Positions 1-3,757 of a stretch of 6,025 nt of DNA are shown one piece after another. Within the stretch, counting starts at the first letter, position 1; every line of letters begins with the position of its first letter. The position numbers and the translations under genes were made by a program. Origin of the DNA: Pyrodictiaceae archaeon (GTDB taxonomy: Archaea; Thermoproteota; Thermoprotei_A; Sulfolobales; Pyrodictiaceae). The stretch spans positions 1-6,025 of the forward strand of contig JALTZQ010000030.1 in NCBI GenBank assembly GCA_027046105.1, in the 5' to 3' direction. Below the pieces are notes generated by a model. That model had not been told where the DNA came from, did no database searches, and saw nothing but the letters and a program-made list of their open reading frames with translations.

Positions 1-1
1 C

Positions 2-109
2 ATCTACTATGATGCTAGGCGTGCAAGGCTCTTCTATAGGAGGCTGCTATACCCCCTAGCCAGCCTATACGATAGGCTACGTAGAAGAGGCCAGCAGAGT
101 ACATCATAA
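2..109 (+). CDS. C-terminal end of an unidentified protein (partial)
   Basis: This frame is open from the left edge to a TAA stop and encodes about 35 residues rich in Arg, Tyr and Leu, ending in a basic, helix-like stretch (SLYDRLRRRGQQSTS). The other + frames are closed: one stops almost at once, another near position 57. The composition matches the basic C-terminal ends common in thermophilic archaeal proteins. No motif is long enough to name a family, so function is unknown. The next gene (vapB) starts about 100 nt further on behind its own promoter-like sequence, so the two are probably not co-transcribed. It could be chance reading, since only 36 codons are visible. Confidence 0.5.
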   Translation: MYYDARRARLFYRRLLYPLASLYDRLRRRGQQSTS

Positions 110-173
110 GTAATGGCTGGACCATGGAGTGGTTCTTGGAGTCTCCTGGAGGAGCACCCTACACCCATATGTT

Positions 174-188
174 TATGGCTTAAACTTA
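174..188 (+). promoter_or_regulatory. Probable vapB promoter (TATA-like box)
   Basis: An AT-rich box (GGCTTAAACTTATAG) lies in a GC-richer surrounding, centred near 183-185. In archaea transcription starts about 25 nt downstream of the TATA centre, which here falls within a few bases of the ATG at 213. That suggests a leaderless or nearly leaderless vapB mRNA, consistent with the absence of a good SD before this ATG. No clear operator repeat is seen around it, although VapB proteins usually autoregulate their operon. Confidence 0.45.
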
Positions 189-212
189 TAGCCGGTTACC
201 GGTTCTAGTATC

Positions 213-452
213 ATGGCTCGGGGCTGGGGTGTGGCACGTACTATAACGATCTCTGAGGAGGCCTATGAGGCTTTGAAGCGGTATAAGAGGAGTGGAGAAA
301 GCTTCTCGCAGGCCATACTACGGCTCATAGAGGAGGCGGGTAGGAGAAGGAGTTTGCTGAGTCTAGCTGGTGCTTGGAGTGATATGAGTGATTCCGAGGA
401 GGAGGAGTTGTTGAGGGAGCTCCGTAGAGTGTGGCGGGGATGGCGTGTATAG
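213..452 (+). CDS. vapB: VapB-type antitoxin (UPF0330/DUF217 family)
   Basis: A 79-residue protein that should bind and neutralise the VapC ribonuclease encoded next to it, and probably represses the operon by binding DNA. Residues 9-41 (RTITISEEAYEALKRYKRSG followed by SFSQAILRLIEE) match the N-terminal part of the archaeal UPF0330/VapB family: a short beta strand followed by helices, the usual ribbon-helix-helix-like DNA-binding and dimerising region. The acidic, Ser/Glu-rich tail (about 55-70) is where such antitoxins normally contact VapC. The length is normal for the family. The ATG at 213 sits about 25-30 nt behind a TATA-like box, which suggests a leaderless start. A GTG at 231 would give a protein starting directly at ARTITIS and is a reasonable alternative. 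The 3' end overlaps the start of vapC, so the two are coupled. Confidence 0.86.
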   Translation: MARGWGVARTITISEEAYEALKRYKRSGESFSQAILRLIEEAGRRRSLLSLAGAWSDMSDSEEEELLRELRRVWRGWRV

Positions 453-841
453 TCCTGGATACAGACCTCCTCATAGCCCTTCTCCGTGGCCGAGGAGCCG
501 CTAGGGAGTATGTTTCGAGGCTAGAGAGGGAGGGCTTAGAGCTCGCCACGACCGCGATCAACCTGTTCGAGCTCTACTATGGTGCCTATAGAAGTGGGAG
601 TAGGAGGAGGCTTGAGGCTGTCCGTGACCTATCAATGATTCTACGCGTAATAGATGTCGATGGGAGGGTTGCTGAGGCTGCTGCTCGTGAAGCTGCACGC
701 TTGGCCTCCAAAGGATTGAGTCTTGACTTCCGCGATGTACTCGTAGGTGTTGCAACAAGGGAGAAGGGCTGCAAGATTGCAACATGTAATGTGAAGCATC
801 TAGGTAGGATAGAGGCATTAGCTGTAGAGAAATGGTGCTAG
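440..841 (+). CDS. vapC: VapC-type PIN-domain toxin (endoribonuclease)
   Basis: A PIN-domain RNase of 133 residues, expected to cleave RNA (tRNA or rRNA in characterised homologues) with Mg2+ or Mn2+ unless bound by VapB. The acidic metal site looks intact: D7 in IVLDTDLLI, E44 in NLFELYYGA, D96/D99 in LSLDFRDVLVG, and the closing T-x-N-x-x-H element (T115, N117, H120). Here N or H stands where many PIN proteins have a fourth Asp, which is common in this subfamily. I chose the ATG at 440 because it puts the first catalytic Asp at residue 7, as is usual. A GTG at 431 would add three residues. The gene overlaps vapB by 13 nt in another frame, a classic coupled antitoxin-toxin arrangement. No truncation or frameshift is visible. 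Confidence 0.9.
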   Translation: MACIVLDTDLLIALLRGRGAAREYVSRLEREGLELATTAINLFELYYGAYRSGSRRRLEAVRDLSMILRVIDVDGRVAEAAAREAARLASKGLSLDFRDVLVGVATREKGCKIATCNVKHLGRIEALAVEKWC

Positions 842-1070
842 AACGACACCTTTACACCGTGTAGCCTTCACTGGCCCATGACATGTGACTGGGATGCGGG
901 ATAAAGGAATACCTTATCTAGACTAGGAGGATTGGTTCTTGTCCTCGGCGTTGTAGATGCATCTAGGCCTCTAGTTTGTCCCATGGTTGAGGTTTAGGTG
1001 TAGGACGATAAAAGAGAGGTATTCTTGCATTTACTGGGTGTAAGCATGCTATTCCTCATAGCAATGACGA

Positions 1071-1081
1071 TGTTTATAAGG
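1071..1081. promoter_or_regulatory. TATA-like box of uncertain direction
   Basis: GTTTATAAGG on the + strand reads CCTTATAAAC on the - strand, so it could serve either direction. On +, a transcript would begin near 1100, inside the inverted-repeat cluster. On -, it would begin near 1050 and run toward vapC through a region with only a 17-21 codon frame. Neither flank has a purine-rich BRE element. If used, it would most likely drive a small RNA, because no gene is placed to use it. Confidence 0.25.
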
Positions 1082-1093
1082 TGGAGTTGAGGA

Positions 1094-1138
1094 GGGATAT
1101 GGAATATCCCTAACGGTTTCGCCATGATAGGATATTCC
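1094..1138. repeat. Three overlapping inverted half-sites (GGGATAT / ATATCCC / GGATATTCC)
   Basis: GGGATAT at 1094-1100 and ATATCCC at 1104-1110 form a perfect 7-bp inverted repeat with a 3-nt centre. The right arm is also part of GGAATATCC (1101-1109), whose perfect 9-bp inverted partner GGATATTCC lies at 1130-1138. The middle element can thus pair with either neighbour. It starts only 4 nt behind the stop codon of the ATP-cone gene on the - strand, so it may be that gene's 3' structure or terminator. The repeated half-site also resembles a protein-binding operator. There is no T-run next to it. Confidence 0.5.
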
Positions 1139-1141
1139 CTA

Positions 1142-1447
1142 TTATTGTGCAAGCTCTTTCTCAGTGTTTCTTCTCTTGACCGCTCTATCGAAGACGATCC
1201 AGTTACGGTACCACTCCTCATTCTCCTTCCTTAAGAGCTCTAGCATGAGCCTTGTTATCTCTTTTGCAGTAACCTCTTTAGCTCCCTTCTCCAGGATCTT
1301 TGCTGTAACGATTAATGCTATTTTCCGTGCAGCATCTGGTGTAGCTCCAGCCTTGAGAGCGCTAACTACAAGCTTCTCGGGAATGAAGTCTTCAAGTCTT
1401 CCATCACGTTTCCTCACCTGTATACCAAAACCACCCACAACTATCAT
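1142..1447 (-). CDS. Stand-alone ATP-cone domain protein
   Basis: A 101-residue protein made almost entirely of one ATP-cone domain. Residues 9-34 (IQVRKRDGRLEDFIPEKLVV, then SALKAGA) carry the family signature V-x-K-R-D-G-x-x-E-x-F-x-x-x-K with the following A-L-x-K-A-G-A helix. The rest (ARKIALIVTAKIL, ITRLMLELL, then the Tyr/Arg-rich end to FDRAVKR) follows the remaining helices of the fold. ATP cones bind ATP or dATP and act as allosteric switches in class I/III ribonucleotide reductases and in the repressor NrdR. Here there is neither a reductase domain nor the zinc ribbon of NrdR (no Cys at all), so a free-standing nucleotide sensor or partner subunit is the reasonable inference; its partner is unknown. 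Start: ATG 1447; GTG 1438 is an alternative. It is transcribed alone, and its leader holds a strong hairpin at the SD. Confidence 0.82.
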   Translation of the reverse strand: MIVVGGFGIQVRKRDGRLEDFIPEKLVVSALKAGATPDAARKIALIVTAKILEKGAKEVTAKEITRLMLELLRKENEEWYRNWIVFDRAVKRRNTEKELAQ

Positions 1448-1453
1448 GGATCC

Positions 1454-1480
1454 ACTCCCCCGGGTATCCTCCGGGGAAGC
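1454..1480 (-). promoter_or_regulatory. Strong hairpin covering the ribosome binding site of the ATP-cone gene
   Basis: On the - strand GCTTCCCCGG (1480-1471) can pair with CCGGGGGAGT (1463-1454) around the loop AGGATAC: ten pairs, eight Watson-Crick and two G-U. The only purine-rich SD-like sequence at a normal distance, GGGGGAG (1461-1455), lies in the 3' arm; the stem ends 6 nt before the ATG at 1447. A GGAGG (1472-1468) straddles arm and loop but is too far upstream to serve this ATG. Folding would hide the SD, so translation may be controlled. Whether the hairpin is in the mRNA depends on the promoter: a TATA-like box at 1541-1553 would include it, while one at 1482-1491 would start transcription inside it. 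Confidence 0.45.
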
Positions 1481-1585
1481 AATCTATTACATTGTGGGAT
1501 ACTAAGTCCCTTACCCAGAATAGGCCAAGGTGAGAGAAGGTAGGATAATTACCAAGACTAGGGTCTAATGCATGTAGTCACGTTG

Positions 1586-1921
1586 CTATGCACTGGACTC
1601 ATTCATGTCTTGAAGGTATTGGTTCTGTCTTGCCTTCTGTGGCTTTATTTCAACCCAGTAGCTGGATAAATGGCGATAAAAGGCGTTGTCCTTTAGTTTC
1701 TCTAGCTCCTCTGGCGTCAATGCTATGATGTCAAAACCTAGTTCACTAGGTAGTAGTAGCCGGATCATGGCAGCTCTCTTCGCCATAGTTGTGTCTTTGA
1801 ATTTCTCTGATACCACGATGATATCTATATCGCTGTCTAGTGTATGGTCTCCACGTGCATAGCTTCCAAAGAGGTAGATGGTAGCGTTTAGCCTATTAGC
1901 TAGTTCTTGAAGTTCTTCCAT
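1586..1921 (-). CDS. MNT-type minimal nucleotidyltransferase (partner of HEPN protein)
   Basis: A small protein of the polymerase-beta nucleotidyltransferase fold, 111 residues from the ATG at 1921. The core motif GSYARGDHTLDSDID fits GSX10DXD, giving the two metal-binding Asp; a later Asp in GFDIIALT is a candidate third. Such MNT proteins act as antitoxins or modifiers of the HEPN protein beside them, in characterised cases by adding AMP to it. I chose ATG 1921 because AGGAGG overlaps the stop codon of the upstream HEPN gene just before it, leaving a 7-nt gap. A longer TTG start at 1966 would overlap the HEPN gene by 38 nt and add 15 basic residues; it cannot be excluded. The C-terminal 25 residues are polar and probably disordered. 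Transcribed with the HEPN gene. Confidence 0.84.
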   Translation of the reverse strand: MEELQELANRLNATIYLFGSYARGDHTLDSDIDIIVVSEKFKDTTMAKRAAMIRLLLPSELGFDIIALTPEELEKLKDNAFYRHLSSYWVEIKPQKARQNQYLQDMNESSA

Positions 1922-1928
1922 TACCCTC

Positions 1929-2327
1929 CTACGGGTCTCTAATAGTTTTCGAGACCTCCTTGACAATCTTCTCCGCCACCTCTATGGCATTTACTGCTTG
2001 CTCCCGAGTAATCTCTTCTGAGGGCCTCTCAAGCCCTGCATTAGGGTATCTAGCTTGCGTGTAGAAGGCTGATAGGATTGCTAGTCCGGTTTCACTTAAC
2101 TCCAATGCTACATGTTTTTTTGCCCGTCGATAAAGCTTTACGAGGTCATGGCCTCTAGGATACTCGCCAGCGACATGGATTATGAGGGCTTTTAAGGCTT
2201 TTTCTGCAGCTTGGTGAGCAGCAAAGCAGGCCCAGTTGTAGTCACCTATCTCTAGGCTTGCCTTAGCATGGCGTAGATCTGCCTTTGCCTCAGCCAGCCA
2301 ATTCAACACTTCTTCTCGTATAGGCAT
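1929..2327 (-). CDS. HEPN domain protein (PF05168 type)
   Basis: A 132-residue, almost all-helical protein. The opening VLNWLAEAKADLRHAKASLE and GDYNWACFAAHQAAEKALKAL (residues 7-48), then YPRGHDLVKLYRRA (56-69) and YTQARYPNAG (89-98), are typical of the HEPN family encoded beside MNT nucleotidyltransferases. In such pairs the HEPN protein is usually the toxin or effector, often an RNase. The catalytic RX4-6H motif of HEPN RNases is not at the usual place: no His follows R93 of ARYPNAG. An R67-x4-H72 exists earlier but is probably coincidental. So nuclease activity is doubtful from sequence. Start: ATG 2327 has GGGTG 9 nt upstream; an in-frame GTG at 2339 would add four residues. A TATA-like box lies near 2377-2385 on this strand. 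The MNT gene follows directly. Confidence 0.86.
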   Translation of the reverse strand: MPIREEVLNWLAEAKADLRHAKASLEIGDYNWACFAAHQAAEKALKALIIHVAGEYPRGHDLVKLYRRAKKHVALELSETGLAILSAFYTQARYPNAGLERPSEEITREQAVNAIEVAEKIVKEVSKTIRDP

Positions 2328-2488
2328 AGTCTTAAACACCCTTTAGTATCCAGTTCTCCAGCCTTGCTGTAACTAAGGATAAGGTTATTCTGGGGGAACC
2401 CTAGGGTAACACTCTTAGCTTTCCTCAAGCCCTCTTCCACTATGGCATTGTTCTCAGCTATTAATACGCGAAGTATATGTTCCCCCAT
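2303..2488 (-). CDS. Doubtful small open frame of 61 codons upstream of the HEPN gene
   Basis: From an ATG at 2488 the frame reads MGEHILRVLIAENNAIVEEG and continues for 61 codons, overlapping the first 25 nt of the HEPN gene in another frame. The composition up to about residue 50 is protein-like, with an amphipathic helix-like start, whereas the last ten residues, in the overlap, look like chance reading (CLRLCLYEKKC). The same frame stays open upstream to about 2610 but offers no start codon there. There is no SD before the ATG. I do not recognise the family. It may be a remnant of a longer gene whose front has decayed, or a chance open frame. Confidence 0.25.
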   Translation of the reverse strand: MGEHILRVLIAENNAIVEEGLRKAKSVTLGFPQNNLILSYSKAGELDTKGCLRLCLYEKKC

Positions 2489-2647
2489 TGCTTCAAGGCA
2501 TTTTTGACTAGATTTTCTGACTAATCTACGGTGGTCGCTGCTAAAGAGGTCAAAGAGGTTATCGACAAGAGTAGAGATTTGTAGAAGGGGCTTAGAGATT
2601 TTAGGTCTTCAGAGACGACTTTAGTAATAGGGATTGGGCGCAGAGCT
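2340..2647. other. Gap between the two divergent HEPN/MNT modules
   Basis: About 308 nt separate the divergent operons. It should hold both promoters: a - strand TATA-like box (ACCTTATCC, 2385-2377) about 50 nt before the HEPN start, and a + strand box (CTTTAGTAATAG, 2619-2630) centred about 24 nt before the mntA ATG. It also holds an open - strand frame (separate entry). No long repeats shared by the two sides are apparent, so there is no obvious common operator. Confidence 0.45.
2619..2630 (+). promoter_or_regulatory. Probable mntA promoter (TATA-like box)
   Basis: CTTTAGTAATAG is centred about 24 nt before the ATG of mntA and is the only AT-rich box close to it. That distance would start transcription at or near the ATG, giving a leaderless mRNA, in keeping with the lack of an SD before mntA. 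By contrast the second gene of the operon (hepT) has a clear GGTGA. Confidence 0.4.
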
Positions 2648-3079
2648 ATGGAGGAATCTATTAGAGAGGATTGGGAGGATGTTTGTCGACGGCATAAGCT
2701 TAGGTATGTGATATTGTTTGGTAGTCGTGTAAGTAGTCGTGTCGATAAGCTAAGTGACTGGGACTTTGCTGTACGCTTTGGACGGCAACCCAGCGTACAT
2801 GAAATGGTTGAGCTATTGGCTGACATGGTTAATCTTGTAGGTGACGATCGTGTAGACTTAGTGGTTCTGGATCGCCCTGGTTTACCTCCAGCTCTACTCC
2901 ATGAAGTGCTATGGAGGGGTAAGCCGCTTTGTATACTTGATAATGACACTTATCTATGGGATAAGGTCAAGGCATTAGCTCTTTACCAGGAGTACCTACA
3001 AGTCTTCCAGCCAAGACTTAAAGCAATGGTGAAAAGACTTGCCAAGCGAAGGACTCATAAGGAGAGTCAAGAGATTTAG
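2648..3079 (+). CDS. mntA: MntA-type antitoxin nucleotidyltransferase (type VII toxin-antitoxin)
   Basis: A 143-residue minimal nucleotidyltransferase. Residues 19-42 hold the strand and core motif: G25-S26, ten residues, then D37-W-D39, an exact GSX10DXD, with D70 in RVDLVVLD as the probable third carboxylate. Characterised MntA antitoxins transfer AMP from ATP to the Tyr of the RX4HXY motif of the partner HepT and so silence it; that motif is present in the next gene, which supports the same chemistry here. The basic, helical C-terminal part (about 105-143: WDKVKALALYQEYLQVFQPR onward) is typical of MntA proteins paired with DUF86 partners. The start at ATG 2648 is about 24 nt from a TATA-like box and has no SD, so it is probably leaderless. 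Its 3' end overlaps hepT by 41 nt, showing translational coupling. Confidence 0.9.
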   Translation: MEESIREDWEDVCRRHKLRYVILFGSRVSSRVDKLSDWDFAVRFGRQPSVHEMVELLADMVNLVGDDRVDLVVLDRPGLPPALLHEVLWRGKPLCILDNDTYLWDKVKALALYQEYLQVFQPRLKAMVKRLAKRRTHKESQEI

Positions 3080-3470
3080 GAGAGCGGTTGAGAGGCTAAG
3101 GACTCTAAAGAAGCGATACCCGGGCAACAAGCTTCTTTCAAACGATGATGCTCTAGATGTGTTGGAGAACAATGCCAGGATAGCAATAGAAGCCTTGCTG
3201 GACATTGGTAGATTCATAATAGCTAGCCAGGACTGGGAGGAGCCGAGTAGTTACCGGGAGGTGGCACGTATACTTGAAGCACATGGTGTTCTAAGTCCTA
3301 GCGAATCTAGGCTATTAAGTGGGCTAGCTGGGCTTAGGAACGTCATCATTCACATGTATGCCGAGGTAGACTACGAGGAGCTAGTGGGGATTCTCGATAT
3401 ACTAGACAGTATTGAGAACCTAGCGTCACGGCTCCTTAGCTATATAGAGGAGAAGGGGATAGACCCCTAA
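3039..3470 (+). CDS. hepT: HepT-type HEPN toxin (DUF86 family)
   Basis: A 143-residue helical HEPN protein of the DUF86/HepT family, expected to be an RNase toxin controlled by the MntA encoded just before it. The diagnostic RX4HXY motif is intact: R100-N-V-I-I-H105-M-Y107, followed by the usual acidic stretch VDYEEL. The middle segment SYREVARILEAHGVLSPSES, then LLSGLAGLRN, is also characteristic of the family. Y107 is the residue that MntA modifies with AMP in studied systems. The start is a TTG at 3039: it is preceded by GGTGA with a 6-nt gap, an ideal archaeal SD, and no ATG or GTG lies in frame before the domain begins. It overlaps mntA by 41 nt. Length is normal for the family and no damage is seen. 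A 5-bp hairpin (AGGGG/CCCCT, 3454-3468) covers the stop region. Confidence 0.9.
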   Translation: MPSEGLIRRVKRFRRAVERLRTLKKRYPGNKLLSNDDALDVLENNARIAIEALLDIGRFIIASQDWEEPSSYREVARILEAHGVLSPSESRLLSGLAGLRNVIIHMYAEVDYEELVGILDILDSIENLASRLLSYIEEKGIDP

Positions 3471-3546
3471 AGGCCCATACTCGATTTAGGCCATAGGGTT
3501 AGCGCTGGTATCTGGCATCGTGCCTGGTGTCCATGCTGGGCTCTGA

Positions 3547-3666
3547 GACGTTAAGACCCTGCTTCACAGTGTTATCTGGGAGGCTAGAAGAGACATTGGA
3601 CGATACAAGAGGTGGGAAGGGCCTTCATGGAGATTTATGGTGGCAAGAAGGCTTAGAACGGTATAG
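3547..3666 (+). pseudogene. Possible decayed coding fragment between hepT and rbcL
   Basis: Between a TGA (3544-3546) and a TAG (3664-3666) the + strand has 39 open codons reading DVKTLLHSVIWEARRDIGRY and on to WEGPSWRFMVARRLRTV. The Arg, Trp and Glu content resembles real proteins of this genome rather than random spacer, but there is no ATG, GTG or TTG at its front and no SD. It could be the worn end of a lost gene. I do not recognise a family. The rest of 3471-3757 shows no gene on either strand. Confidence 0.2.
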
Positions 3667-3711
3667 TGTCATGTCTGAAGCAACTGGAAAGAACTATTGA
3701 AGGGAGAGAGT

Positions 3712-3730
3712 GTACCCGTGCTCTGGGTAC
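3712..3730 (-). terminator. Hairpin downstream of rbcL, possible terminator
   Basis: GTACCC (3712-3717) and GGGTAC (3725-3730) form a perfect 6-bp stem with a 7-nt loop, 28 nt behind the rbcL stop codon. On the rbcL strand it is followed by a pyrimidine-rich CTCTCTCCCTT rather than a clean T-run, so it may help end or stabilise the transcript but is not a clear terminator. Confidence 0.25.
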
Positions 3731-3757
3731 TTCTTGGGCCTGGGGTTCTGTGCTTGT

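Larger units (their letters stand above)
842..1141. other. Gene-free spacer between vapC and the ATP-cone gene
   Basis: About 300 nt lie between two convergent genes. I find no convincing coding frame on either strand: the longest open stretches lack good starts and protein-like composition. It contains a small palindrome just behind vapC (TACACCGTGTA, 855-865), an AT-rich TATA-like box near 1071-1081, and the repeat cluster at 1094-1138. An AGGAGG at 925-930 is followed by a short frame from the TTG at 932 of about 20 codons that I do not consider a gene. Confidence 0.5.

Noticed and set aside
431..439. GTG 431 as the vapC start
   Set aside because: It adds only three residues; ATG 440 places the first catalytic Asp at residue 7, as is usual for VapC. 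It cannot be fully excluded.
1060..1075. ATGACGATG as a possible C box of a C/D guide RNA
   Set aside because: It departs from RTGATGA and no D box (CTGA) or second C'/D' pair is placed suitably around it.
994..1221. Open - strand frame of 75 codons crossing the end of the ATP-cone gene
   Set aside because: More than a third of it overlaps the ATP-cone gene in another frame, and its composition is not protein-like. Only its last 17-21 codons follow a TATA-like box, with no SD.
1164..1505. Open + strand frame of 113 codons opposite the ATP-cone gene
   Set aside because: It is the antisense of a well-matched ATP-cone protein; its Ser/Leu/Pro-rich composition is typical of a shadow frame and it has no family signature.
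1922..1966. Longer TTG start for the left MNT gene
   Set aside because: TTG at 1966 overlaps the HEPN gene by 38 nt, while ATG 1921 has AGGAGG next to it and follows the HEPN stop by 7 nt. Kept as an alternative only.
2521..2949. Open - strand frame of 142 codons opposite mntA
   Set aside because: It is very rich in Ser, Thr and Leu with no motif, and lies antisense to mntA, which has a complete GSX10DXD motif.
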